Assembly (NCBI RefSeq): GCF_900292015.1
Contig: NZ_LR130759.1
Location: 2,604,001 to 2,668,000, forward strand
Direction: 5' to 3'
From: Mycobacterium basiliense
Lineage (GTDB): Bacteria; Actinomycetota; Actinomycetes; Mycobacteriales; Mycobacteriaceae
Length of the DNA stretch: 64,000 nt
The notes below the pieces were generated by a model, which was not told the origin of the DNA, did not search any database, and saw only the letters and a program-made list of their open reading frames with translations. Shown here piece by piece: positions 1 through 9,107 of the stretch (positions are counted from its first letter, which is position 1; the number at the start of each line of letters is the position of its first letter). The position numbers and the translations under genes are program-made.

Positions 1-476
1 GCTCCCGTTCGTGACATCGCGGCCAGGCCAGCATCGCCCACCCTCGTTACCGTTGCTGGCAATCTGTTTGCGAAGGCTCCGGCCGTGAGCCGTCCCGACG
101 CGGATTGCTGCTTACCGGGTACGCATTCGTGTGCCGCTGCGGTTCAGACCGGAGTGGCGGTCCACTTGGTTGTGCTCGCCGTCGTAGTTACGGTGCTGGC
201 TTTGGTTGTTCGACTGGCCGGAACGGCGCTGGTGACAGCGCGCGCACCACCGCGGCTCGGTCAGGTGGCCTTCGCGGGTACAGGGCGAAACGTTCTGACC
301 CGTCTCTGCATCTCTCGTTGCTGACCCGCCAGCGGTGTGCCGTGTGCCCACCGCCATGGCAACGCGCTGCCGGGTAGGTCCGCTGCCGCGTACTCGCGGC
401 ATCTAATGCAGAAGAGAGACAGTCTCGTGAATCGTGTTTTTTCCCCAGGATGTGCTGACAACAACGCAGGGCGGGT
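1..476. other. No supported gene at left edge
   Basis: Several overlapping short frames exist on both strands here, but none shows a recognisable domain, a good ribosome binding site or mycobacterial-type codon bias. The stretch probably holds the promoter and leader of the oxidase gene that follows. I see no hairpin with a U-tract and no RNA gene in it. Confidence 0.5.
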
Positions 477-1595
477 GTGGTCATGACGCCCACCGATCGG
501 CCCACGGCAGTGGTGATCGGGGCCGGTGTCAGCGGATGGACCACGGCGCTGGTGCTAGCGAAGCGGGGGTGGCGGGTCATTGTCGCCGCCGACCGGTTCG
601 GCCTCGACACGGTGTCGACGATGGCCGGTGCATTGTGGGAATGGCCGTCGGCGGGGCGCGGTGCGCTCGACGACCACGCCGCACCGGCCCGATCCGCCGT
701 CTGGGCGATTCGCTCGTACCTGCGCTTCGCTCAATTCGCCGCCGACACCCGCACCGGCGTGAGCCTGCGCCCGGCCGTGTTCTCCTTCCCCCACCGCATC
801 GAAGAGGATCCGGTCGAGTTGGCGAAGATGACCATGATCGAACAGTTCGTGCCCGCATTTGTGCACGACTCCGCCCTTATCGACACCCACGGCATCAACC
901 GTGCGACCGGCGTGATCGACTCCTATTGCTACCTGGCACCCACCATTGACACCGACTGGTACCTGGTATGGCTGGCGCGCGAGGCTAAGGCTGCAGGCGT
1001 GGTCGCGGACCGCCGACGCATCCGTGGGCCTTTGATCGAGCAGGAGCAGCGTTTGTGTGCCGAGTACGGCGCGCAGCTCATCGTCAATTGCGCCGGGCTG
1101 GGCGCCCGCGAGCTGGCCCAGGATGAGACCGTGGATCCGCATCGGGGCGCGTTCTTGTGGGTGGTCAACGACGGGACCAGGCAGTCGCGGGTGACGGCGG
1201 CTCATGTGTTGGAAAGCGATGCGGGATCCGATGGCCAGAATGTCCTTTCCATCGTGCCGCGCGGGGCGGATCGGCTCCTGCTGGGTGGTCTCGTTGAACC
1301 AGGTCAGCACGACACCGAACTCGACCTGACCGGCTACCCGCCGCTGCAAGAGATCTTCGATCGCTGCATCGAGTTCTTACCCGCGCTACGCGGCTCTCAA
1401 CCGGACGCACTCTGTCCAGTGCAGGTCGGGCTGCGACCTTTCCGCCGCGATGGGGCGCGGGTGGAAGCTCAGCCCGGTAGCCGAATCGTGCACAACTACG
1501 GTCACGGTGGCGATGGGGTCACCCTGTCATGGGGCTGCGCTCAAGAAGTTGCCGATTTGGCGTACGGCATGCTCGCCACGCGCGGTGCTGCCTGA
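477..1595 (+). CDS. FAD-dependent D-amino-acid oxidase family protein
   Basis: The predicted flavoenzyme would oxidise a D-amino acid to the imino acid with release of hydrogen peroxide. The N-terminus carries a Rossmann FAD-binding motif (VIGAGVSGWTTAL, about residues 13-25) and the C-terminus the DAO-family signature VHNYGHGGDGVTLSWG. The usual GGSG in that signature is GGDG here, so substrate handling may differ. At 372 aa it is somewhat longer than typical bacterial DAOs of about 320-340 aa. The frame opens with GTG at 477, but ATG at 483 is an equally good start. It stands alone on the plus strand before the lipase/acyl-CoA ligase gene. The family assignment is solid; the substrate is unknown. 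Confidence 0.8.
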   Translation: MVMTPTDRPTAVVIGAGVSGWTTALVLAKRGWRVIVAADRFGLDTVSTMAGALWEWPSAGRGALDDHAAPARSAVWAIRSYLRFAQFAADTRTGVSLRPAVFSFPHRIEEDPVELAKMTMIEQFVPAFVHDSALIDTHGINRATGVIDSYCYLAPTIDTDWYLVWLAREAKAAGVVADRRRIRGPLIEQEQRLCAEYGAQLIVNCAGLGARELAQDETVDPHRGAFLWVVNDGTRQSRVTAAHVLESDAGSDGQNVLSIVPRGADRLLLGGLVEPGQHDTELDLTGYPPLQEIFDRCIEFLPALRGSQPDALCPVQVGLRPFRRDGARVEAQPGSRIVHNYGHGGDGVTLSWGCAQEVADLAYGMLATRGAA

Positions 1596-1786
1596 AGCGA
1601 TCGGGGTAGTGCTCAATCGGCGCTCGGCCGGTTCCCGATCGCCGGCTGGTGAAGCGGCCGAAGACGGCTCGCTCGCGGGCCGGTTAGCGCAGCCCCGCAA
1701 ACGACGTGACCAAAACCGCGCGGCGCGCAGATGTGCCATGATGACCACGCTGTCAAGGCCTACCAAGGGAGCACCCAGGAGCAGTC

Positions 1787-4768
1787 GTGGATCTCAATTT
1801 GTCGATGGTCACACGCCCGGTCGAGCGACTAGTGGCCACAGCCCAGAATGGCTTGGAAGTACTCCGTCTCGGAGGCCTGGAAACGGGCAGCGTTCCCTCG
1901 CCTTCGCAGATCGTCGAGAGCGTTCCCATGTACAAGCTCAGACGATACTTCCCGCCGGACAATCGGCCCGGTCAGCCACCCGTCGGTATGCCGGTGCTGA
2001 TGGTGCACCCGATGATGATGTCGGCCGACATGTGGGACGTCACTCGCGAAGACGGCGCGGTGGGCATCCTGCGCGCGCGTGGGTTGGATCCCTGGGTCAT
2101 CGACTTCGGCTCACCGGACAAGGTTGAGGGCGGCATGCGACGCAACCTGGCCGACCACATCGTTGCCCTCAGCCAGGCCATCGACACGGTGTACGAGACC
2201 ACCGGCCATGACGTGCACCTGGTCGGCTACTCGCAAGGCGGGATGTGGTGCTATCAGGTCGCCGCCTATCGGCGCTCCAAGAACCTCGCCAGCATCGTGG
2301 CGTTCGGCTCGCCTGTGGACACCCTGGCCGCGCTACCGATGGGTATTCCGGCCAACATGGCTCCCAGCATCGCCGATTTCATGGCCGATCACGTGTTCAA
2401 CCGGTTGAACATCCCAAGCTGGATGGCGCGCATGGGTTTTCAAATGATGGATCCACTCAAGACCGCCAAGGCCCGGGTCGACTTCGTACGTCAGCTGCAC
2501 GACCGCGAGGCGCTACTCCCGCGGGAACAGCAGCGCAGATTCCTCGAGCGCGAAGGCTGGATTGCCTGGTCCGGCCCGGCGATTTCAGAACTGCTGAAGC
2601 AGTTCATCGCACACAACCGCATGATGACCGGCGGCTTTGCCATCAACGGCCAATTGGTGACACTCACCGACATCACCTGCCCTGTGCTGGCGTTCGTCGG
2701 CGAGGTCGACGACATCGGTCAGCCGGCCTCGGTGCGCGGCATCAGGCGAGCGGCTCCCAATACCGATGTTTACGAATGTTTGATCCGGACCGGCCATTTT
2801 GGCCTGGTCGTTGGATCCAGAGCGGCGCAGCAGAGCTGGCCGACCGTCGCCGATTGGGTGGACTGGCTTTCCAGCGGTGGTGACAAGCCGGCCCACATCA
2901 ACCCGATGGTCGAGCAGCCGGCCGAACACACCGACAGCGGGGTGGTGTGGAGCTCGCGGCTCGCGCACGGCCTCGGAGAGGTTTCCGAGGCGGCACTGGC
3001 CCTTGCCCGCGGTACCGCCGACGCCGTCGTCGCCGCCAACCGCTCCGTGCGGACGTTGGCCGTCGAAACGGTTCGCACCCTGCCGCGTCTGGCCCGACTC
3101 GGACAGCTCAATGACCACACCCGAATTTCGCTGGGCCGCATTATTGACGAACAGGCACACGACGCTCCGCGTGGCGAATTCCTGTTGTTCGACGGCCGCG
3201 TGCATACCTACGAGGCCGTCAACCGGCGCATCAACAACGTCGTTCGCGGACTAATCGAAGTGGGAGTACGCCAAGGCGACCGAGTGGGCGTGTTGATGGA
3301 GACCCGGCCCAGCGCCCTGGTCGCGATCGCGGCGCTGTCCCGGTTGGGCGCGGTCGCCGTGTTGATGCGCCAAGACGTCGATCTGTCCGCGCAGGTTCGG
3401 CTCGGGGGAGCGACCGAGATCATCACCGACCCCACCAACCTCAGTGCCGCCCGCCAGTTGCCGGGGCAGGTGCTGGTGCTGGGCGGTGGCGAGTCGCGCG
3501 ATCTGGACCTGCCGGAGGATGCCGACGTCATCGACATGGAGCAGATCGACCCAGATGCTGTCCAACTGCCCGCCTGGTATCGGCAGAACCCCGGTCTGGC
3601 CCGGGACCTAGCGTTCATCGCGTTTAGCGGGATCGGCGGCGAGCTGGTTGCCAAGCAGATCACCAATTACCGCTGGGCGGTGTCGGCCTTCGGAACGGCA
3701 TCCACCGCGGCCCTGGACCGCAAGGACACCGTGTATTGCTTGACCCCGCTGCACCATGAGTCCGCGCTGCTGGTCAGCTTGGGCGGTGCCGTCGTGGGTG
3801 GCGCCCGCATCGCACTTTCGCGCGGCCTGCGCTCGGACCGGTTTATCCAGGAAGTGCGACAGTACGGGGTCACCGTCGTGTCCTACACCTGGGCGATGCT
3901 GCGCGACGTCGTTGACGACCCGGGTTTTGCCTTGCACGGCAACCATCCGGTACGCCTGTTCATCGGCTCGGGCATGCCCACCGGGCTGTGGGAGCGCGTC
4001 GTCGACGCGTTCGCGCCGGCGCACGTCGTCGAGTTCTTTGCCACCACTGACGGACAAGCCGTGTTGGCCAATGTGTCCGGCGCCAAGGTTGGCAGCAAAG
4101 GCCGGCCGTTGCCCGGCGCCGGACGCGTTGAGCTGGGCGCCTACGACGCCGAGAATGACCTGATTCTGGAGAACGACCTCGGCTTCGTCCAGATCGCGGA
4201 GGTCAACCAGATCGGCGTACTGCTGGCCCAGTCGCGGGGCCCCATCGATCCCACCGCGTCGGTCAAACGCGGGGTCTTTGCGCCGGCCGACACCTGGATT
4301 TCCACCGAGTATCTGTTCCGGCGCGACGACGAAGGGGATTTCTGGCTGGCAGGACGGCGCGGGTCGGTGGTGCGCACCGCGCGCGGAATGGTCTATGCCG
4401 AGCCGGTTACCGATGCGATCGGACTCATCACCGGCGTCGACCTGGCGGTCACCTACGACGTCTCCGTCGGCGGTCATGAGCTTGCGATATCAGCGGTGAC
4501 ATTGCGACCCGGAGCCACCATCACCGCGGCCGATTTGACCGACGCGGTGGCGGCCATGCCGGTCGGGGTAGGCCCCGACATCGTGCACGTGGTGCCAAAG
4601 CTATCCCTCGGCGCGACCTATCGTCCAACCGCGGGTGCGCTGCGGGCGGCCGGGGTTCCTAAGTCGGGGCGCCAAGCGTGGTTCTTCGACGCCGCAACTA
4701 GGGAGTTCCGTCGGCTGACTTCGGCTGCACGCGCCGACCTCATCGGGGAGAAACCCGCCCATGCTTGA
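1787..4768 (+). CDS. Bifunctional lipase / long-chain acyl-CoA synthetase-like protein (Rv1683-like)
   Basis: A 993-aa two-domain protein. Residues about 1-370 are an alpha/beta-hydrolase related to polyhydroxyalkanoate synthase/depolymerase proteins, with nucleophile elbow GYSQG (in HLVGYSQGGMW) and a late GHFG histidine region. Residues about 440-990 resemble an AMP-forming acyl-CoA synthetase; the middle carries a weakened P-loop region (AFIAFSGIGGEL). The M. tuberculosis homologue is a similar 999 aa and has been linked to triacylglycerol metabolism. The GTG start is chosen because AGGAG lies five bases upstream and the length agrees with the homologue. The last bases overlap the next ORF by 8 nt, so the two are probably co-translated. 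The canonical adenylation P-loop is not obvious, so ligase activity needs caution. Confidence 0.85.
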   Translation: MDLNLSMVTRPVERLVATAQNGLEVLRLGGLETGSVPSPSQIVESVPMYKLRRYFPPDNRPGQPPVGMPVLMVHPMMMSADMWDVTREDGAVGILRARGLDPWVIDFGSPDKVEGGMRRNLADHIVALSQAIDTVYETTGHDVHLVGYSQGGMWCYQVAAYRRSKNLASIVAFGSPVDTLAALPMGIPANMAPSIADFMADHVFNRLNIPSWMARMGFQMMDPLKTAKARVDFVRQLHDREALLPREQQRRFLEREGWIAWSGPAISELLKQFIAHNRMMTGGFAINGQLVTLTDITCPVLAFVGEVDDIGQPASVRGIRRAAPNTDVYECLIRTGHFGLVVGSRAAQQSWPTVADWVDWLSSGGDKPAHINPMVEQPAEHTDSGVVWSSRLAHGLGEVSEAALALARGTADAVVAANRSVRTLAVETVRTLPRLARLGQLNDHTRISLGRIIDEQAHDAPRGEFLLFDGRVHTYEAVNRRINNVVRGLIEVGVRQGDRVGVLMETRPSALVAIAALSRLGAVAVLMRQDVDLSAQVRLGGATEIITDPTNLSAARQLPGQVLVLGGGESRDLDLPEDADVIDMEQIDPDAVQLPAWYRQNPGLARDLAFIAFSGIGGELVAKQITNYRWAVSAFGTASTAALDRKDTVYCLTPLHHESALLVSLGGAVVGGARIALSRGLRSDRFIQEVRQYGVTVVSYTWAMLRDVVDDPGFALHGNHPVRLFIGSGMPTGLWERVVDAFAPAHVVEFFATTDGQAVLANVSGAKVGSKGRPLPGAGRVELGAYDAENDLILENDLGFVQIAEVNQIGVLLAQSRGPIDPTASVKRGVFAPADTWISTEYLFRRDDEGDFWLAGRRGSVVRTARGMVYAEPVTDAIGLITGVDLAVTYDVSVGGHELAISAVTLRPGATITAADLTDAVAAMPVGVGPDIVHVVPKLSLGATYRPTAGALRAAGVPKSGRQAWFFDAATREFRRLTSAARADLIGEKPAHA

Positions 4769-4979
4769 CGAAAAGCTGTTGAAAATTCTGGTGTGCCCGG
4801 CTGACCGGGGTCCGCTCTTGCTCGTGGATGAGGGTAGAGCGCTCTATAACCCGCGGCTGCGCCGCGCCTACCCGGTCGAGGATGGCATCCCGGTCCTGCT
4901 GGTCGATCAGGCCCGTGACGTGGGCGACGACGAGCACGCCGGATTCACGGCAACAGGTCTTCCGGCAGATCGCCCGTGA
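4761..4979 (+). CDS. Trm112 family protein (Rv1684-like)
   Basis: A 72-aa protein with the Trm112/YcaR signature LLKILVCPADRGPLLL followed by the AYPVEDGIPVLL block. Trm112 proteins act as small activators or partners of methyltransferases. Only one cysteine of the usual zinc knuckle remains (CPADRG rather than CPxCxG), as is common in bacterial members. Its start overlaps the end of the preceding lipase/ligase gene by 8 nt. Its stop converges on and overlaps the 3' end of the tetR gene on the other strand (4945-4979). The family call is firm; the partner methyltransferase is not identifiable here. Confidence 0.85.
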   Translation: MLDEKLLKILVCPADRGPLLLVDEGRALYNPRLRRAYPVEDGIPVLLVDQARDVGDDEHAGFTATGLPADRP

Positions 4980-5568
4980 GGTAGCGCTGCAGGTTCGGAG
5001 CGATCGTCTCCGCGACGATTTCGGGCGGCAGCGATGCGAATGGCTCGATCTTCAAGATGTAGCGAGCCATCACCACGCCCAATAACTGCGAGGCAACGAA
5101 CTGGGCACGCAGCATGCCTGTTCCCGCCGGATTGTCCACTCGGGAACCGACTTCCGCCGCCACCACCTCTTCGATGAACGACCTCGCCAGCGCGACCTCA
5201 GAGCCAGCCATGATGGACCTCAAAGTGGCGATGAGCCCGGCGCCCAGCTCCGAATCCCACAGCGGCAGCAGCACCGATGGCAGCTTTAGCCCGAGTTGGT
5301 CGACGGGTGTCTGTGCCATTTGTGCTAGCACGATCGTCGGGTCGATCGGGAGACGAATTGCGGCCGCGAAAAGCCGTTCCTTGTTGCCGAAATAGTGATG
5401 GACCAGCGCGGCATCCACCCCGGCCGCCGCGGCGACCGCACGGATCGATGTCCTATCGATACCGTTGTGCGCAAACAACTCTCGCGCGCTGGACAGGATG
5501 CGTCCCTTGGTGTCGGAGTTGCCGGCGGGCCGACCGGGTCGTCTGCGTCCGTTGTTGATGGTCTCCAC
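4945..5568 (-). CDS. TetR family transcriptional regulator (Rv1685c-like)
   Basis: A 207-aa one-component regulator. The N-terminal TetR helix-turn-helix is clear: ILSSARELFAHNGIDRTSIRAVAAAAGVDAALVHHYFGNKERLF. The rest is the helical ligand-binding and dimerisation domain, with the conserved TGDLPEDL tail. The longer open frame to 5661 would overlap the permease gene. I chose GTG at 5568, giving VETINNGRRRPGRPAG as N-terminus, because that matches the length of the M. tuberculosis orthologue and leaves only a base or so after the permease stop. It is third in the minus-strand ATPase-permease-tetR operon and probably represses it in response to the transported compound. Confidence 0.85.
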   Translation of the reverse strand: METINNGRRRPGRPAGNSDTKGRILSSARELFAHNGIDRTSIRAVAAAAGVDAALVHHYFGNKERLFAAAIRLPIDPTIVLAQMAQTPVDQLGLKLPSVLLPLWDSELGAGLIATLRSIMAGSEVALARSFIEEVVAAEVGSRVDNPAGTGMLRAQFVASQLLGVVMARYILKIEPFASLPPEIVAETIAPNLQRYLTGDLPEDLLP

Positions 5569-5569
5569 G

Positions 5570-6388
5570 TTACGATGTCCGTCGCCGCAGGGTCGCAGCA
5601 GCCAGGCATAGCGAGGCAACCGCGAAAACCAGCACGACGACGATGTCGCGAATGGCCACATAGGTCAGCTCCGGATGGGCTCCCACTTGCTGTAGTGCCT
5701 CCAGCGCGTAGCTGGCCGGCATCGCGTTGCTGATCCACTCCAACCAGGTGGGCATCACCGCTCGGGGAACGATAATGCCGGCCAGCAGCAGCTGCGGCAC
5801 CATCACCAGGGGGATGAACTGCACGGCCTGAAACTCGGTACGGGCAAAGGCGCTGAACAACAAGCCCAGCCCGACGCCGAGAATTGCGTTGACGATCGCG
5901 ATCACGAACACCCAGATCGGGCTGCCCGCGGTGTCGAAGCCCAACACCCAAAACGACATGATGCACGCCACCGTCGCTTGCAGTGCCGCCGCGATCGAGA
6001 AAGCCGTGCCGTAGCCGATCAGCAAGTCCAGCCGACGAAGTGGTGTGGTCAGTACGCGTTCCAAGGTCCCCGACGCGCGCTCACGCTGCATCGTGATCGA
6101 CGTGATGATGAACATCACGAAGAGCGGAAAGAGGCCCAGCAGTATCAGGCAAGCATTGTTGAACGGAGTCGGGGTGTCAGGGGGGTGGGGTGCATCGTGG
6201 AACATGAAATACATCAGCGTGATCACCAGCACCGGTACCAGCAGGATCATCGCGACGCTGCGATGATCGGCTGCCAGCTGGCGCAAGATACGGGCGGTGG
6301 TGGCGGTGTATGCCCGCAGACCTATCCGGTTGGGCGCGCCGTGGTGCGTCGGATTATGGAAAGAAACGCTTCCTCCAGCGACATGCAT
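5570..6388 (-). CDS. ABC-2 type transporter permease (Rv1686c-like)
   Basis: Membrane component of a two-gene ABC exporter. The protein has about six hydrophobic segments (VAMILLVPVLVITLMYFMF, LILLGLFPLFVMFIITSI, and others) and the ABC-2 permease motif TMQRERASGTLERVLTTPLRRLDLLIGY. The stop nearly touches the tetR start. The only clear start codon is ATG at 6388, which gives 272 aa and a 67-nt overlap with the ATPase gene. The M. tuberculosis orthologue is shorter (about 226 aa), beginning near the RIGLRAY residues, so a non-canonical internal start cannot be excluded. Likely a daunorubicin-resistance-type efflux pump; the substrate is unknown. Confidence 0.82.
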   Translation of the reverse strand: MHVAGGSVSFHNPTHHGAPNRIGLRAYTATTARILRQLAADHRSVAMILLVPVLVITLMYFMFHDAPHPPDTPTPFNNACLILLGLFPLFVMFIITSITMQRERASGTLERVLTTPLRRLDLLIGYGTAFSIAAALQATVACIMSFWVLGFDTAGSPIWVFVIAIVNAILGVGLGLLFSAFARTEFQAVQFIPLVMVPQLLLAGIIVPRAVMPTWLEWISNAMPASYALEALQQVGAHPELTYVAIRDIVVVLVFAVASLCLAAATLRRRTS

Positions 6389-7086
6389 CCAGTGTCCTCT
6401 CGTAGTTGAGTCGGGGTGGTGTGCGCCACCAGGCGGCCGTCGCGCATCAGCAACAAATCAGCGCAGTGGTCGGCTTCGTCCATCACGTGACTGGAGACCA
6501 GCAATGTGGTTCCGGCACTCGCCAATTCGGCGAACTGCTGCCAAAGGTCGAAGCGCAGAACCGGATCGAGGCCCACCGTGGGTTCATCGAGCACAAGCAG
6601 GGCGGGATGGCACACCAGGGCGCACGCCAGCGACACTCTGGTGCGTTGGCCGCCGGAAAGGTTGGCGCAGTAGTCGGTGCGGTGATCGGTCAGACCCACC
6701 CGCGCGATGGCATCGTCGGCGGCTCGGCCGTCGTAACCGTAGATCGACGCGAAGTAGCGAACGTTGTCGATGATCCGCAGGTCGTAGTAAATCGCGGGGT
6801 CCTGCGGTAAGTACCCGACTTGGCGGCGCAGCGCACCGGAGCCGGCCGGCTGATCGAGAACGGTCACGCTGCCGGACGCCACGATCTGCGTGCCGACAAT
6901 GCTGCGCATCAAGGTGGTCTTGCCGCAGCCCGACGGTCCCAGCAGGCCGGTGATGGTGCCGCGGGCGATATCAACCGAAAAGTCATGTAGTGCGGTGTGT
7001 TTGCCGCGCAGCACCCGCAGATGCGCAATGCTGATAGCCGGCTGTGAGACACCTGGAAAGAATTCATCAGACGATGAAGTCATCAT
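6322..7086 (-). CDS. ABC transporter ATP-binding protein (Rv1687c-like)
   Basis: Energising subunit of the exporter. It shows Walker [10 protein letters not shown], the ABC signature [15 protein letters not shown], Walker [15 protein letters not shown] and the switch histidine in [15 protein letters not shown]. These are the hallmarks of the drug-export (DrrA-like) subfamily. Tandem ATGs at 7084-7086 and 7081-7083 are the preferred starts ([10 protein letters not shown], 254 aa); another ATG at 7107 in the same frame is possible and the open frame continues further upstream. The gene is first in the ATPase-permease-tetR operon and diverges from mpg about 60 bp away, so the short gap should hold promoters for both directions. 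Confidence 0.85.
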   Translation of the reverse strand: MMTSSSDEFFPGVSQPAISIAHLRVLRGKHTALHDFSVDIARGTITGLLGPSGCGKTTLMRSIVGTQIVASGSVTVLDQPAGSGALRRQVGYLPQDPAIYYDLRIIDNVRYFASIYGYDGRAADDAIARVGLTDHRTDYCANLSGGQRTRVSLACALVCHPALLVLDEPTVGLDPVLRFDLWQQFAELASAGTTLLVSSHVMDEADHCADLLLMRDGRLVAHTTPTQLREDTGCMSLEEAFLSIIRRTTARPTG

Positions 7087-7146
7087 GTGTTGAATTGTGG
7101 GCCTCATGCCCGCAAAAGTCAACGGACATGGTGCACAATCTCTTCG

Positions 7147-7758
7147 ATGAATCCTGAGCAGTTGGTGGTCGATCCGCTCGCCGCCGCGCACCGACTGCTC
7201 GGTGCCACCATCACCGGGCGAGGTGTGTGCGGCGTCGTCGTCGAAGTCGAGGCCTATGGCGGGATGCCCGACGGCCCCTGGCCGGACGCCGCCGCGCATT
7301 CCTACCGGGGCCGCAGCGTCCGAAACGCGGTGATGTTTGGGCCGCCCGGCCGGCTCTACACCTACCGCAGCCACGGAATCCACGTCTGTGCAAATGTCGC
7401 GTGCGGTCCGGACGGCACCGCGGCGGCGGTCTTGCTTAGGGCCTGCGCCATCGCCGACGGTGTCGATGTGGCACGAACGCGCCGCGGTGAATTGGTCCGC
7501 ACCGCCGCGCTGGCGCGTGGTCCGGGCAATTTGTGCTCTGCGTTGGGAATCACCATGGACGACAACGGGATTGATCTATTCGATGAGGCCAGTCCGGTGA
7601 CGGTGCGGCTGCATGAACCGCTGCGCGCGGAGTCGGGACCACGGGTCGGGATTAGTCAGGCCGCCGACCGGCCCTGGCGGTTGTGGCTCGCGGGGCGACC
7701 CGAGGTGTCGGCTTACCGGCGAAGTCCGCGGGCGCCGGTAGCGGGTGCCAGCGACTAG
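7147..7758 (+). CDS. mpg: 3-methyladenine DNA glycosylase (Aag/Mpg family)
   Basis: A base-excision-repair glycosylase that removes alkylated purines. The protein matches the Aag family throughout: [26 protein letters not shown] with the catalytic glutamate region, [25 protein letters not shown], and [12 protein letters not shown] near the C-terminus. The ATG at 7147 yields 203 aa, equal to the M. tuberculosis protein; a longer open frame to 7087 adds residues without similarity. tyrS starts 11 nt after the stop, so the two are probably one transcript. Confidence 0.9.
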   Translation: MNPEQLVVDPLAAAHRLLGATITGRGVCGVVVEVEAYGGMPDGPWPDAAAHSYRGRSVRNAVMFGPPGRLYTYRSHGIHVCANVACGPDGTAAAVLLRACAIADGVDVARTRRGELVRTAALARGPGNLCSALGITMDDNGIDLFDEASPVTVRLHEPLRAESGPRVGISQAADRPWRLWLAGRPEVSAYRRSPRAPVAGASD

Positions 7759-7769
7759 AGTCTTGCGCG

Positions 7770-9062
7770 ATGTCATCTGAGTCTTTTGGGTCAAGCGGGA
7801 TCCTCGAGGAGCTGGGTTGGCGCGGGTTGATCGCGCAGTCCACCGACCGTGACGAACTGTCCGCCGAAGCGCGGCGGGCCCCCATGACGGTGTATGCGGG
7901 GTTCGACCCCACGGCGGCCAGCCTGCATGCCGGTCACCTGGTGCCGTTGCTGGCGTTGCGCCGTTTTCAGCGGGCCGGTCACCGCCCCATCGTGCTCGCC
8001 GGCGGAGCCACCGGCATGATCGGTGACCCGCGCGAGGTGGGGGAGCGCAGTCTGCGCGACTCCGACACCGTAGCCGAGTGGACCGAGCGGATCCGTGGGC
8101 AGCTGGAACGGTTTGTCGACTTCGACGGATCTGCGAACGGCGCGATCGTCGAGAACAACCTGGAATGGACGGCCGCCATGTCGACCATCGAGTTTCTACG
8201 CGATGTCGGCAAGCACTTTTCGGTCAACGTGATGCTGGATCGCGACACGATCAGACGGCGCCTCGCCGGGGAGGGCATCTCCTACACCGAGTTCAGCTAC
8301 ATGCTGCTACAGGCCAACGACTACGTCGAGTTACACCGTCGGCATGGCTGCACGCTGCAAATTGGCGGTTCGGACCAGTGGGGGAACATCATCGCCGGGG
8401 TCCGTCTGGTGCGCCAAAAGCTGGGTGCCGCGGTACATGCCCTGACGGTGCCGCTGGTGACCGCCGCCGACGGCACAAAGTTCGGCAAATCCACCGGCGG
8501 TGGGAGCCTGTGGCTAGATCCGCAGCTGACCAGTCCCTATGCCTGGTATCAGTACTTCGTCAATACCGTCGACGCCGACGTGATCCGGTACCTGCGCTGG
8601 TTCACCTTCCTGTCCGCCGACGAGCTGGCCGAGCTGGAACAGGCGACCGCCGAACGTCCCCAACAACGCCTTGCCCAACGACGGCTGGCCGCTGAGCTCA
8701 CCAATCTGGTGCACGGAGAGGCGGCCACCCAAGCCGTTGAGCACGCCAGTCGGGCGTTGTTCGGGCACGGCGAGCTGGACCGGCTCGACGAGGCGACGCT
8801 GGGCGCGGCGCTGCGGGAAACAACCATCGCCGAGCTTAAACCGGGTAGCGCAGACGGCATCGTGGACCTGTTGGTGGCCAGCGGCCTATCGGCCAGCAAG
8901 GGCGCGGCGCGGCGCACCATCAGCGAAGGCGGCGTTTCGGTCAACAACGCTCGCATCGACACCGACGACTGGAAACCGCAAACCTCGGACTTCCTGCATG
9001 GTCGGTGGCTGGTGCTGCGGCGCGGCAAGCGCAATATCGCCGGGGTGGAACGAGTCGGCTAA
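7770..9062 (+). CDS. tyrS: Tyrosyl-tRNA synthetase
   Basis: A class I aminoacyl-tRNA synthetase that charges tRNA-Tyr in the cytoplasm. It has the HIGH-type motif HAGH around residues 52-55, the KMSKS-equivalent KFGKS around residues 237-241, the tyrosine-pocket stretch [11 protein letters not shown], and a C-terminal S4 RNA-binding domain ([21 protein letters not shown]). The ATG at 7770 gives 430 aa, typical of the bacterial family, and lies just after mpg; the upstream extension of the open frame overlaps mpg and is not used. The gene converges on the first PE_PGRS gene. Confidence 0.95.
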   Translation: MSSESFGSSGILEELGWRGLIAQSTDRDELSAEARRAPMTVYAGFDPTAASLHAGHLVPLLALRRFQRAGHRPIVLAGGATGMIGDPREVGERSLRDSDTVAEWTERIRGQLERFVDFDGSANGAIVENNLEWTAAMSTIEFLRDVGKHFSVNVMLDRDTIRRRLAGEGISYTEFSYMLLQANDYVELHRRHGCTLQIGGSDQWGNIIAGVRLVRQKLGAAVHALTVPLVTAADGTKFGKSTGGGSLWLDPQLTSPYAWYQYFVNTVDADVIRYLRWFTFLSADELAELEQATAERPQQRLAQRRLAAELTNLVHGEAATQAVEHASRALFGHGELDRLDEATLGAALRETTIAELKPGSADGIVDLLVASGLSASKGAARRTISEGGVSVNNARIDTDDWKPQTSDFLHGRWLVLRRGKRNIAGVERVG

Positions 9063-9107
9063 GCCGTCGCCGCGCGTCTACCGCTGTGGCGCGCCGGTGC
9101 GAAGGAA

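Noticed and set aside
85-402. Short frames at the left edge including one with a hydrophobic run
   Set aside because: Both strands are open by GC bias; no ribosome site or family resemblance.
3608-4477. 289-codon antisense frame inside the lipase/ligase gene
   Set aside because: Complement of a strongly supported gene with typical GC-driven open antisense frame.
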